The notes under the pieces are model-generated. The model searched no databases. It was not told where the DNA came from and saw only the letters and a list, made by a program, of their open reading frames with translations. DNA of 53,022 nucleotides, from NCBI RefSeq assembly GCF_014283215.1, contig NZ_JACOMF010000037.1, positions 1 through 53,022 on the forward strand, given 5' to 3'. Position 1 is the stretch's first letter; each line of letters starts with the position of its first letter. Below, in pieces: positions 34,861-43,439 of this stretch. The stretch is from Siccirubricoccus deserti (GTDB lineage: Bacteria > Pseudomonadota > Alphaproteobacteria > Acetobacterales > Acetobacteraceae). The position numbers and the translations under genes were made by a program.

Positions 34861-36490
34861 GCCGCGCCACGACATGGGCCGAGGCGCCCGGCAGCCGCGA
34901 CCGGCAGGCGGCTGGCCAGGCTTCCTCGGCCGCGGCAGGGGCTCGGGGGAGGCGTTCCGGCTCCTTTTTGGTGCGGCACCGGAGGGCATGGCGCTGCTCG
35001 ATGCCAGCGGGGCCATTCTCGCTGCCAACCCGGCGCTCGGCCGGCTGGCCGGGCTGGCGGTGCCGGTCCGGCCTGGGCTGGCGGTGGCCCAGCTGGTGGT
35101 GCCGGCGGAGCGCGCGGCGCTGGCGACCCTTCTGGCCGAGGCCTTGGCCGGTCGGGCGGCGGCACCCCTGGCGGCCACCCCGGCCGGTCCCACCGCGCCT
35201 GAGGATGCGAGCTGGGAAATCTCGGTTGAGGCACTGCCAGCAGGTGCCGGGGCGCCGCTGCTGCTGCGGGTCGGCGACCGCACCGCGGCGCGGCGGGTTG
35301 AGGCGCGGTTGACCTCAGCCGGGCGGCTCGAGACCATCGGCCGGCTGGCTGGCGGCATCGCGCATGACTTCAACAATCTGCTCGCCGTCGTCGTCGGAGG
35401 CGTCGGGGCGATCCGGGCCGCCGGGGTCAGCCCGGCCCAGGCGGCGGATGTGGCGGCGGTGGAGGATGCCGCCCGGCGCGGCGCGGCGCTGGTCGCCCAT
35501 TTGCTTGCCTTCGCCCGGCAGCACCGGCTGCAACCGCGCATCCTGGAGCTGAACGCCGCGGTTGCCGGCATCGCCCCGCTGCTGCGCCGGCTGCTTGGCG
35601 AGGCCATTGTGCTGGAGCTGCGGCTGGAGGCGCCGGGGCGGCGGGTGCGGGTCGATCCCGTGCAACTCGACCAGGTGATCCTCAACCTCGCCGCCAATGC
35701 GCGGGAGGCAATGCCGGCCGGCGGCACGCTACGGATCGCCACCGGGCATGCGGTGGTGCTGCGGCCGGAAGGCGAGGGGCCGGGCGCCCTGCCGCCGGGG
35801 TGCTATGCGGTGCTGGAGGTGACCGACACCGGCAACGGGATGCCACCCGAGGTGCTGCCGCGGCTGTTCGAGCCCTTCTTCACCACGCGGCCGGACAAGG
35901 GCGGCACCGGCCTCGGCCTGGCGACGGTGCAGGGTATCGTCGCCCAGTTCGGCGGCCATATCGACGTCACCAGCCGGCCGGGGGAGGGGAGCTGCTTCCG
36001 CATCCACCTGCCGCGGCAGGATGCCCAGGCGGAACTGCCGGCTGCGCCGGCGCCACCCGCTCCGGCCGTGACGGCGGGCGAGAGGCGGCCGGTACTTCTG
36101 GTGGAGGACGAGGCCTCGCTGGCCCGGCTGGCGGAACGGCTGGTGCAGCGGGCGGGGCATGCCGTGGTGGTGGCGGATTGCGCCGAAGCGGCGCTCGAGT
36201 TGATAGAGGCGGGCATGGTGCCGGCGGCGTTGATCAGCGATGTGGCGATGCCGGGCATGGACGGGGTGGCACTGGCCCGGATGCTGCGGCAACGCTGGCC
36301 GGGGCTGCCGGTGGTGCTGCTCTCGGGCTATGCCAAATCGGCGCTTGGCCAGGATTTCGAGGATGAGGGCTTCCGATTCCTGGCAAAGCCCTATGTGCCC
36401 CAGGAGCTGCTTCACATGCTGGAGCGGGCAATGCCCGCGAAGGTTGTGGCGGATGAGGAAATCAGCCGGAGCACGCTTGATGTTTACTAA
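34853..36490 (+). CDS. CckA-like hybrid histidine kinase without membrane segments
   Basis: A 545-residue hybrid kinase. A PAS-like domain at about 30-150 (EAFRLLFGAAPEGMALLDAS) is followed by the phosphoacceptor helix LETIGRLAGGIAHDFNNLLA, as in CckA. The ATPase domain has LAANAREAMPAGG, DTGNGMPPEVL, EPFFTTRPDKGGTGLGLATV. The C-terminal receiver domain has LLVEDEAS, the phospho-Asp in LISDVAMPGMDG, and a Lys in FLAKPY. In alphaproteobacteria CckA drives the CtrA cell-cycle pathway, but it usually has two N-terminal membrane helices, none of which are seen here. The GTG start at 34853 lies inside flhB, so the kinase is translated with it; an ATG at 34874 is an alternative. The assignment as CckA itself is uncertain. 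Confidence 0.82.
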   Translation: MAEPRHDMGRGARQPRPAGGWPGFLGRGRGSGEAFRLLFGAAPEGMALLDASGAILAANPALGRLAGLAVPVRPGLAVAQLVVPAERAALATLLAEALAGRAAAPLAATPAGPTAPEDASWEISVEALPAGAGAPLLLRVGDRTAARRVEARLTSAGRLETIGRLAGGIAHDFNNLLAVVVGGVGAIRAAGVSPAQAADVAAVEDAARRGAALVAHLLAFARQHRLQPRILELNAAVAGIAPLLRRLLGEAIVLELRLEAPGRRVRVDPVQLDQVILNLAANAREAMPAGGTLRIATGHAVVLRPEGEGPGALPPGCYAVLEVTDTGNGMPPEVLPRLFEPFFTTRPDKGGTGLGLATVQGIVAQFGGHIDVTSRPGEGSCFRIHLPRQDAQAELPAAPAPPAPAVTAGERRPVLLVEDEASLARLAERLVQRAGHAVVVADCAEAALELIEAGMVPAALISDVAMPGMDGVALARMLRQRWPGLPVVLLSGYAKSALGQDFEDEGFRFLAKPYVPQELLHMLERAMPAKVVADEEISRSTLDVY

Positions 36491-36560
36491 ATGTTCTTGT
36501 GCTTCGGCGTCAGCCGGACCATATTCGTCAGGCCGCAGCGGAAGGACGCTGCGAATTCGG

Positions 36561-36600
36561 TTGCGGTAGTGTTCCAAAACGATTCGGCTGCGTGTTAAGA
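36561..36600 (+). promoter_or_regulatory. Candidate recA promoter with SOS box
   Basis: GTTC (36571-36574), seven bases, then ATTC (36582-36585) matches the alphaproteobacterial LexA box GTTC-N7-GTTC in seven of eight positions. It overlaps a possible sigma-70 pair, TTCCAA (36572-36577) and TTAAGA (36595-36600) spaced 17 bases. It lies about 130 bases before the recA start, in the most AT-rich part of the gap. Not proven. Confidence 0.4.
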
Positions 36601-36712
36601 TTCGGACGGCACAACCCGTCCCCTGCGCGCAATGGTTGTGCCGGGCCCAGGGCGGGCCAGGGCGCAGTTGCAGGGACGGGGCAGCGGCGCGCAACAGCGG
36701 GGATAGCCAGAT

Positions 36713-37759
36713 ATGGATAAGGGAAAGGCGCTCGACGCCGCGCTGAGCCAGATCGAGCGGGCCTTCGGCAAGGGCTCGATCATGCGCATGGGCGCGCGCC
36801 AAGCGATGGATGGCGAGATCGAGGTGGTCTCCACCGGCTCGCTCGGGCTCGACATCGCCCTCGGCATCGGCGGCGTGCCGAAGGGCCGTATCATCGAGAT
36901 CTATGGGCCGGAAAGCTCGGGCAAGACCACCCTGGCGCTGCACATGATCGCCGAGGCGCAGAAGAAGGGTGGCACCTGCGCCTTCATCGACGCCGAGCAT
37001 GCGCTCGACCCAGGCTATGCGAAGAAGCTGGGCGTCGACATCGACAACATGCTGATCAGCCAGCCCGATGCCGGTGAGCAGGCACTCGAGATCTGCGACA
37101 CGCTGGTGCGCTCCGGCGCCATCGACGTGCTGGTGGTCGACAGCGTCGCGGCGCTGGTGCCGCGGGCCGAGCTGGAAGGCGAGATGGGCGACAGCCATGT
37201 CGGCCTGCACGCCCGGCTGATGTCCCAGGCGCTGCGCAAGCTGACCGGCACCGTCTCCCGCTCCAACTGCCTGCTGATCTTCCTGAACCAGATCCGGCTC
37301 AAGATCGGCGTCATGTTCGGCAACCCGGAGACCACCACCGGCGGCAATGCGCTGAAATTCTATGCCTCCGTCCGCCTCGAGATCCGCCGTACCGGCGCGA
37401 TCAAGGACCGCGAGAGCGTGGTCGGCAACCAGACCCGGGTGAAGGTGGTGAAGAACAAGATGGCGCCGCCGTTCCGCGTCGTCGACTTCGACATCATGTA
37501 CGGCGAGGGCATCTCCAAGCTCGGCGAGCTGATCGACCTCGGCGTCAAGGCCGGGGTGGTCGAGAAGTCGGGTGCCTGGTTCAGTGCCGAGGGCCAGCGG
37601 ATCGGCCAGGGACGGGAGAACGCCAAGCTCTTCCTGCGCGACAATCCGGCGCTGGCGGCCACCATCGAGCAGAAGGTGCGGTCCCAGGCCGGCGTCGTCG
37701 CCAATGCCATGCTGGTGGCCGGCGAGGAGAACACCGAGGACAGCGCCGCGGCCGAATAG
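36713..37759 (+). CDS. recA: Recombinase RecA
   Basis: A 348-residue strand-exchange and SOS coprotease protein. Walker A is GPESSGKTT at 65-73. The L2 region reads [20 protein letters not shown], and the N-terminal [17 protein letters not shown] is standard. The length is normal and the tail is acidic ([11 protein letters not shown]). A GGGGAT box lies upstream. A strong terminator follows. Confidence 0.98.
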   Translation: MDKGKALDAALSQIERAFGKGSIMRMGARQAMDGEIEVVSTGSLGLDIALGIGGVPKGRIIEIYGPESSGKTTLALHMIAEAQKKGGTCAFIDAEHALDPGYAKKLGVDIDNMLISQPDAGEQALEICDTLVRSGAIDVLVVDSVAALVPRAELEGEMGDSHVGLHARLMSQALRKLTGTVSRSNCLLIFLNQIRLKIGVMFGNPETTTGGNALKFYASVRLEIRRTGAIKDRESVVGNQTRVKVVKNKMAPPFRVVDFDIMYGEGISKLGELIDLGVKAGVVEKSGAWFSAEGQRIGQGRENAKLFLRDNPALAATIEQKVRSQAGVVANAMLVAGEENTEDSAAAE

Positions 37760-37772
37760 GCCGGGGCAGGGC

Positions 37773-37806
37773 GGGCGCCTGGGGAGCATCCCCGGGCGCC
37801 CGTTTC
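37773..37806. terminator. Strong hairpin terminator after recA
   Basis: A 13-base stem, GGGCGCCTGGGGA (37773-37785) with TCCCCGGGCGCCC (37789-37801), has one G-U pair and a 3-base loop and is followed by GTTTCG. It sits between recA and the convergent DUF892 gene and probably serves both. Confidence 0.7.
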
Positions 37807-37809
37807 GCA

Positions 37810-38340
37810 TCAGGCGGCGCCGCGGCTCGCCTTCTGGTCATTCGCCGGCTTCTGGCCGAGCGCGGCGGGGTTCACCTCGCCTTCGGCGATCTCGGTCAGC
37901 AGCTCGTCGGTGTCCTTCTCCTCCTTCAGCGTCTGCGCCATCAGATCGGCGCTCTTCTGCTCGCCCATCGCCTTCAGCATGGCGGTCAGCGTGCCATAGG
38001 CGGCCATCTCATAGTGTTCCACCTTCTGCGCGGCGCCGATCAGGGCGGCGTCGAGCACCGGCCCCTGACTCAACTCCTCGATCATCTCCTCGCCTTCCTC
38101 GACGAGGCCCTCCATCGCCTCGCAGGTCTCACCCTCGGGCTCGATGCCGAGCGCCTTGCAGACCTGCTCCAGCCGCTCAACCTGGCGCTTGGTGACAGCG
38201 AGGTGTTCCTGGAAGGCCTGCTTCAGCTTCGGGCTGGTCGCCGCCTTCTGCATGTTCGGCAGGGCTTCGAGGATCTGGGTCTCGGCGCTGTAGGTGTCTT
38301 GCAACGACATCTCAAGCAGGTCGCGGATGCTGTCGGCCAT
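37810..38340 (-). CDS. DUF892 (YciE/YciF-like) ferritin-fold protein
   Basis: A 176-residue helical-bundle protein of the DUF892 family, associated with stress. MADSIRDLLEMSLQDTYSAE is the typical start, then EALPNMQKAATSPKLKQAFQ and KVEHYEMAAYGTLTAML, whose Glu/His residues sit where ferritin-like metal ligands occur. AAGGAGG lies seven bases before the ATG at 38340. The frame runs on upstream for hundreds of codons only as antisense of alaS. Often under general-stress control in relatives, but no EcfG-type promoter was found here. Confidence 0.9.
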   Translation of the reverse strand: MADSIRDLLEMSLQDTYSAETQILEALPNMQKAATSPKLKQAFQEHLAVTKRQVERLEQVCKALGIEPEGETCEAMEGLVEEGEEMIEELSQGPVLDAALIGAAQKVEHYEMAAYGTLTAMLKAMGEQKSADLMAQTLKEEKDTDELLTEIAEGEVNPAALGQKPANDQKASRGAA

Positions 38341-38354
38341 GCGGGTGCCTCCTT

Positions 38355-38404
38355 GTGTTTCCCTTGGGTGTTTCCCTCGGGGCGCGGCACGGAACCCCGT
38401 GCCG
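38355..38404. repeat. 13-bp tandem repeat and hairpin in the DUF892/alaS gap
   Basis: GTGTTTCCCTTGG (38355-38367) is directly followed by GTGTTTCCCTCGG (38368-38380). Next comes a perfect hairpin CGGCACGG-AACC-CCGTGCCG (38385-38404). All lie in the leader of the DUF892 gene, just before its ribosome binding site on the minus strand, and upstream of alaS on the plus strand. A regulatory role is possible. Confidence 0.55.
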
Positions 38405-38604
38405 ACACGCTGGGGGGAAACGGGCGCCCCGCGCGGTGGTTGCCGCGCCACACGGAACGTCACCAGGTGCAACGGGTGCCGCCAGCCGGGGCGGCGCCAC
38501 TCGACTGCCCTCCCGCCGCGCGGTAGGACGGATTTCGGCGCCGCGGGCCGGATCGCGCGCGGGCCAGGAGACAGGAACCCCGCCCCGGGGGCAAATGGAC
38601 AGCG

Positions 38605-41253
38605 ATGACCAGCAGCAACGACATCCGCGCCACCTTCCTCGACTACTTCGCCCGCAATGGCCATCAGGTGGTCGAGAGCTCGCCGCTGGTCCCGCGCAAC
38701 GACCCGACCTTGATGTTCGCCAACAGCGGCATGGTCCAGTTCAAGAACGTCTTCACCGGCCAGGAGAAGCGCGCCTACAGCCGCGCGACCACGGCGCAGA
38801 AATGCGTCCGGGCCGGCGGCAAGCACAACGACCTGGACAATGTCGGCTACACCGCCCGGCACCATACCTTCTTCGAGATGCTGGGGAATTTCAGCTTCGG
38901 CGACTACTTCAAGGAACAGGCTATCGGCCACGCCTGGGAGCTGCTGACCAGGGACTTCGCCCTGCCGAAGGATCGGCTGCTGGTCACCGTCTATTCCGAG
39001 GATGAGGAAGCCCCGGTCTACTGGAAGAAGATTGCCGGCCTGCCGGACAGCCGGATCATCCGCATCCCGACCGCGGATAATTTCTGGCGTATGGGCGACA
39101 CCGGCCCCTGCGGCCCCTGTTCCGAGATCTTCTTCGACCATGGCGACAAGATCCCCGGCGGCCCGCCCGGCTCTCCGGATGAGGATGGCGACCGGTTCAT
39201 CGAGATCTGGAACCTGGTCTTCATGCAGTTCGAGGAAGGCCCGCCCGGCACCCGTGTGCCGCTGCCACGCCCCTCGATCGATACCGGCATGGGGTTGGAG
39301 CGCTTCGCCGCCATCCTCCAGGGCAGGCACGACAATTACGACACCGACACGCTGCGGGCGCTGATCCTCGCTTCGGCGGAGGCGACCGGGCAGGACCCTG
39401 ACGGCCGCTGGAAGGTCAGCCACCGCGTCGTCGCCGACCATCTGCGCGCCGGCACCTTCCTCATTGCCGATGGCGTGCTGCCCTCCAACGAGGGCCGGGG
39501 CTATGTGCTGCGCCGCATCCTGCGCCGCGCCATGCGCCACGCCCATCTGATGGGCAGCCGGGAGCCGCTGCTGCATCGGCTGGTCCCCACCCTGATCCGC
39601 CAGATGGGCGCGGCCTACCCGGAGATCGTCCGCGCCGAGGCGCTGGTGACCGAAACGCTGAAGCTGGAGGAGACGCGGTTCCGCAGCCTGCTGGAACGCG
39701 GCCTTGGCCTGCTGGCGGAGGAGGCGGGACGGCTCGGCACCCAGGGCACGTTGCCTGGCGAGGTCGCCTTCCGCCTCTACGATACCTATGGCTTCCCCCT
39801 CGACCTGACGCAGGACGCATTGCGCGCCGAGGGCAAGCATGTGGATGTCGCCGGCTTCGAGGCGGCGATGGCCGAGCAGAAGCGCCGCGCCCGCGCCGCC
39901 TGGGCCGGCAGCGGCGAGGCCGCGACCGAGACGGTCTGGTTCGACCTGAAGGAGAAGCTCGGCGCCACGGAATTCCTGGGCTACTCGACCGAAACCGCCG
40001 AGGCCGAGATCCTGGCCATCGTCCACGACGGCAAGCCGGTGGACCGCGCCCCGGTGGGCGCCGAGGTGGCCGTGGTGCTGAACCAGACGCCCTTCTACGC
40101 CGAGAGCGGCGGCCAGGTCGGCGACACCGGGCTGATCTCCGCCGGCGAGGCCTGCCGCATCATCATCCGCGACACCCAGAAGAAGCTGGGCGAGCTGTTT
40201 GTCCATATCGGCACGGTGGCGCATGGCGAGGCGACCCCCGGCCTCGCGGTGCAGGCCGAGGTGGACCACGTCCGGCGCGGCAATATCCGCGCCCACCACA
40301 GCGCGACGCATCTGCTGCATGAGGCGCTGCGCCGCCGGCTCGGCACCCATGTGGCGCAGAAGGGCTCACTGAACGCGCCGGACCGGCTGCGCTTCGACAT
40401 CTCCCAGCCGACGCCGATGACCGATGCCGACCTCGCCTGGACCGAGGCGGAGGTGAATGCCCGCATCCGCGAGAACGCCGAGGTGACGACGCGGCTGATG
40501 ACGCCGGATGCCGCGGTGCAGATCGGCGCCATGGCACTGTTTGGCGAGAAATACGGCGATGAGGTGCGCGTCGTCGCCATGGGCCATGACCCGGCGGCCA
40601 CGGAGAAATTCGGCGTCTATTCGCTGGAGCTTTGCGGCGGTACCCACGTGCGCCGGACCGGCGACATCGGCCTGTTCAAGATCGTCTCGGAAGGCGCCGT
40701 CGCCGCCGGCGTGCGCCGCGTGGAGGCCGTCACCGGCGAGGCGGCGCTGCGGCTGATCGAGGAGTCCGAGATGCGGCTGCGGGAGGCGGCGGCGGCGCTC
40801 AGGGTTGCGCCAGCCGAGGTGCCGGCCCGGGTCGCCGCGCTGGTCGAGGAGCGCCGCAAGCTGGAGCGTGACTTGGCCGAGCTGCGCAAGCAGTTGGCGA
40901 CCGGCGGCGGCGCGGCGGCGGTGGAGACGATCAACGGGCTGGCAGTCGCGCTGCGCAACCTGGGCGAGACGCCGGCGCGCGACCTGAAGGGCATTGCCGA
41001 GGCGATCCTGAAAGGCGGCGATGTTGAGGTTGTGGCGCTGGTCTCGACCGCCGAAGGCAAGGCCAGCATCGTCGTCGGCCTGGCCGAGGCGGCGAAGGGC
41101 AAGGCCGATGCGGTGGCGCTGGTGCGCGCCGCGGCAGCGGCGGTCGGCGGCAAGGGCGGCGGCGGCCGGCCGGAGATGGCGCAGGCCGGCGGGCCGGATG
41201 GCGGCAAGGCAGATGAGGCGCTGGCGGCGATCCGGGTGGCGCTGGGCGGCTAG
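38605..41253 (+). CDS. alaS: Alanyl-tRNA synthetase
   Basis: An 882-residue enzyme charging tRNA-Ala. The N-terminal catalytic core has [33 protein letters not shown] and [19 protein letters not shown]. The editing domain shows [14 protein letters not shown] and the metal-binding [16 protein letters not shown]. The C-terminal oligomerisation domain ends [17 protein letters not shown]. Domain order and length are standard. An ATG at 38605 gives the family start. Confidence 0.98.
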   Translation: MTSSNDIRATFLDYFARNGHQVVESSPLVPRNDPTLMFANSGMVQFKNVFTGQEKRAYSRATTAQKCVRAGGKHNDLDNVGYTARHHTFFEMLGNFSFGDYFKEQAIGHAWELLTRDFALPKDRLLVTVYSEDEEAPVYWKKIAGLPDSRIIRIPTADNFWRMGDTGPCGPCSEIFFDHGDKIPGGPPGSPDEDGDRFIEIWNLVFMQFEEGPPGTRVPLPRPSIDTGMGLERFAAILQGRHDNYDTDTLRALILASAEATGQDPDGRWKVSHRVVADHLRAGTFLIADGVLPSNEGRGYVLRRILRRAMRHAHLMGSREPLLHRLVPTLIRQMGAAYPEIVRAEALVTETLKLEETRFRSLLERGLGLLAEEAGRLGTQGTLPGEVAFRLYDTYGFPLDLTQDALRAEGKHVDVAGFEAAMAEQKRRARAAWAGSGEAATETVWFDLKEKLGATEFLGYSTETAEAEILAIVHDGKPVDRAPVGAEVAVVLNQTPFYAESGGQVGDTGLISAGEACRIIIRDTQKKLGELFVHIGTVAHGEATPGLAVQAEVDHVRRGNIRAHHSATHLLHEALRRRLGTHVAQKGSLNAPDRLRFDISQPTPMTDADLAWTEAEVNARIRENAEVTTRLMTPDAAVQIGAMALFGEKYGDEVRVVAMGHDPAATEKFGVYSLELCGGTHVRRTGDIGLFKIVSEGAVAAGVRRVEAVTGEAALRLIEESEMRLREAAAALRVAPAEVPARVAALVEERRKLERDLAELRKQLATGGGAAAVETINGLAVALRNLGETPARDLKGIAEAILKGGDVEVVALVSTAEGKASIVVGLAEAAKGKADAVALVRAAAAAVGGKGGGGRPEMAQAGGPDGGKADEALAAIRVALGG

Positions 41254-41259
41254 CGTTGC

Positions 41260-41302
41260 GAGGGGAGCGGGGCTCCCCTCGTTGGACGTCTTCGGCGTCC
41301 AA
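41260..41302. terminator. Two hairpins after alaS
   Basis: GAGGGGAGC-GGG-GCTCCCCTC (41260-41280) is followed at once by TTGGACG, a 7-base loop and CGTCCAA (41282-41302). The first is a strong 9-bp stem seven bases after the alaS stop. They probably form the alaS terminator, although T-tracts are short. Confidence 0.55.
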
Positions 41303-41351
41303 ACCTTACACCGACGGCCCTGGACCTTGGCACTTTCAGGGCCGCCATGAC

Positions 41352-41382
41352 CCGGGCGAGCACCGGATGGGCGCTCGCCCGG
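41352..41382. terminator. Hairpin between alaS and the convergent hydrolase gene
   Basis: CCGGGCGAGC (41352-41361) and its exact complement (41373-41382) form a 10-bp stem with an 11-base loop, eight bases from the stop of the minus-strand hydrolase-like gene. Likely terminates that gene. Confidence 0.5.
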
Positions 41383-41389
41383 CGCCGCT

Positions 41390-43348
41390 TTAATGCAGGC
41401 TCTCGGCCTGTGCCACGAAGCTGGTGACATCCTCCGCCAGCAGCAGCCGTTTCGCCACCAGCGCCTCCGCCGCGGCACGCACCGCCGCCACATAAGCGGC
41501 CGGTGTCGCGTAGCGCTCGGCCAGGCTCGGGCGCGGATCGCCGCTCGCCTGCCGCGTCGCCGCATCCGGCGCGAAAACCAGGAAGCTGCCCTCGCGGTCG
41601 CAAAGCTCGCCCTGCAGCCCCTCGGCGGCATAGAGGTTCCAGCCGGTGTAGGTGCCGCGCGGCACGGCGATGTCGGGCAGCCGCACCCCGCCGAGTTCAT
41701 TGCCGTCCGCATCCACCGCCGGCACCAGCGGCCGCCAGGCCTCTTCCGGGCCGCGGATCCCGGCGACCCAATCCGCCACCGGGGCGATCGGCGTGACGAA
41801 GCGTGGAAGGAGTATCCCGGGCACTGCGGGGAAACTGGCGATCGCCGCCTCCCCCGGTACCAGCGTGCCGTCGGCCAGACGGGGCACGCGGCTTTCGGGC
41901 GGTGCGACGCCGCGCTCCACCCACTCCTCCATCGCCGCCTGCAGGGCCCGCAGCAGCGGGCTGGCGGAATGTGGGTTGTTGGGATGGAAAGCGTTGCCCC
42001 GCTCGGTGGTGGCGCCGCTGCGGCCGCCGTGCTTGGTCCCGGCCACCAGATACTGCCGCGCATTCTGCGGCGCCGGCAGGTCACGGGTGCCATCCGGGTT
42101 GGTGTGGATCAGCGAAGCGCCCTTCTGCCAGTACTCGGTGGAGGTGTTCACCTCCATCAGCAGCGGGTCGGTGGTGGCGTCCCGCAGCAGCCCGTCGCTG
42201 CGGCCGGAGATCGGGTCGGTCGCCGGCGCGGCGGCCATCGGGAACCAGACCTCCGGGAAGGCGAAATCCTCGTGCCAGGTGGCGGTGCGGTCGGGCTGGC
42301 CGAAGCGTTCGTTGATGAATACCCGCCCGGCGCCGGCGATGTGGGAGAGCACGCCGTCGAACACCCGCCGCCCCGCGGTATCGGCGTTCATCCCAAGGTC
42401 GATGTGGTGGCGCAGGTATCGTCCGGCCTGGCTGATGCCGATGGCGAAGGCGTGGCGCGGCAGCATCCCGGCCAGCGGGCTGGGCCGCCCCGCGGCATCC
42501 GCTTCGGCGTGGCGCAGGAAGCTGACCAGGTCGCGCGTCGCCGCGAAGCCGATGCCGAGGGGCCGGGCACCGCCCGCCGGATAGGTGAACTCATAGATGC
42601 TGCCGGCCTCGAAGCGCGTGCCCTCCGGCAGCAGGCGGATGGCGCGCGGCCCGGCGTATTCCCAGGCCCCGACCGGTTGCGGCGCGGCACCGCGGGTGCG
42701 CCGCACTGTCAGCCGCGCCCTGGCCGGATCAGTGTCGGCCACGGGGTAGCTCAGCGGCGCGGCCGGCCGGTCGGCCGGGTTGATGCGGGTGCCGAAGACG
42801 AATTCATCCCGGACCATGCCGGTGACCCCGGGCAGCATCGGGATCTCGATCCGCAGCCCGTCATTGGCACGCGGCGCCTCCGGGTCCCAGCCGGACCAGA
42901 CAATGGCGGTGCCGCTGCGCAGCGGGATGGCATTGCCGGCCGCGGCGGCACCGCGCATGGCGTTCTGCTCCGCCGGCGAGGCACGATGGCCCTCATACAC
43001 CGCTGCGAAGACCATCTTCCGGCCGCGGTTGGTGACGTCGTACAGCAGCCGGCCATTGGCCCGCGCCGGATCGGCGGGGCGGAGGATCACCACCTCGGTC
43101 GCATACTCCACCCGCCCGGCGGCATTGCGTGGCGCCAGGGCGAGGTCGGCGATGATGGCGTTGCGGGGGTTGGCCGGGTCCAGCTCACCCCGGGCGATGC
43201 CGGCGATGCGCAGATAAGGGCCGGCGCCGAAATCCTGGCCCTCGGCAAAGCTTTCGGTCGAGGTGATCTCGAAGGCCACGGTCTGCGCCGCGACGGGGGC
43301 GGCGCTCAGCGTGGCGGCGGGCAGCGCCGTGGTCATCTTGGTCGTCAT
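41390..43348 (-). CDS. Large exported alpha/beta-hydrolase-domain protein
   Basis: A 652-residue protein resembling the 'alpha/beta hydrolase domain' family seen in many proteobacteria. A signal-like N-terminus (TALPAATLSAAPVAAQ) is followed by long beta-rich stretches. A nucleophile-elbow-like GISQAGRYLRHHIDLG (Ser in G-x-S-x-A-G) lies near residue 320, with EYAGPRAIRLLPEGTRFEAG before it. The family has not been well characterised; a periplasmic esterase or amidase role is only inferred. GGAGGA lies seven bases before the ATG at 43348; the open frame upstream is not family-like. Confidence 0.75.
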   Translation of the reverse strand: MTTKMTTALPAATLSAAPVAAQTVAFEITSTESFAEGQDFGAGPYLRIAGIARGELDPANPRNAIIADLALAPRNAAGRVEYATEVVILRPADPARANGRLLYDVTNRGRKMVFAAVYEGHRASPAEQNAMRGAAAAGNAIPLRSGTAIVWSGWDPEAPRANDGLRIEIPMLPGVTGMVRDEFVFGTRINPADRPAAPLSYPVADTDPARARLTVRRTRGAAPQPVGAWEYAGPRAIRLLPEGTRFEAGSIYEFTYPAGGARPLGIGFAATRDLVSFLRHAEADAAGRPSPLAGMLPRHAFAIGISQAGRYLRHHIDLGMNADTAGRRVFDGVLSHIAGAGRVFINERFGQPDRTATWHEDFAFPEVWFPMAAAPATDPISGRSDGLLRDATTDPLLMEVNTSTEYWQKGASLIHTNPDGTRDLPAPQNARQYLVAGTKHGGRSGATTERGNAFHPNNPHSASPLLRALQAAMEEWVERGVAPPESRVPRLADGTLVPGEAAIASFPAVPGILLPRFVTPIAPVADWVAGIRGPEEAWRPLVPAVDADGNELGGVRLPDIAVPRGTYTGWNLYAAEGLQGELCDREGSFLVFAPDAATRQASGDPRPSLAERYATPAAYVAAVRAAAEALVAKRLLLAEDVTSFVAQAESLH

Positions 43349-43406
43349 AGGCGAATCCTCCGCCCAGGACGGTAGGGCAGCGGCAGCGCCAGGGCCAGCA
43401 GGGGGC

Positions 43407-43432
43407 CGCGGCCGGGGCAGGCCCCGGCCGCG
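43407..43432. terminator. 12-bp hairpin after ilvD
   Basis: CGCGGCCGGGGC (43407-43418) and its complement (43421-43432) form a nearly loop-free GC stem eight bases after the ilvD stop on the minus strand. No T-tract is visible, so it may be a pause or a Rho-assisted end. Confidence 0.45.
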
Positions 43433-43439
43433 CACCCAG

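Noticed and set aside
32977-35742. 921-codon minus-strand open frame
   Set aside because: Antisense to fliR, flhB and the kinase; low-complexity Arg/Ser/Ala sequence with no motif.
38341-40350. Long N-terminal extension of the DUF892 gene
   Set aside because: The frame is open only because it is antisense to alaS; the strong ribosome binding site is at 38340.
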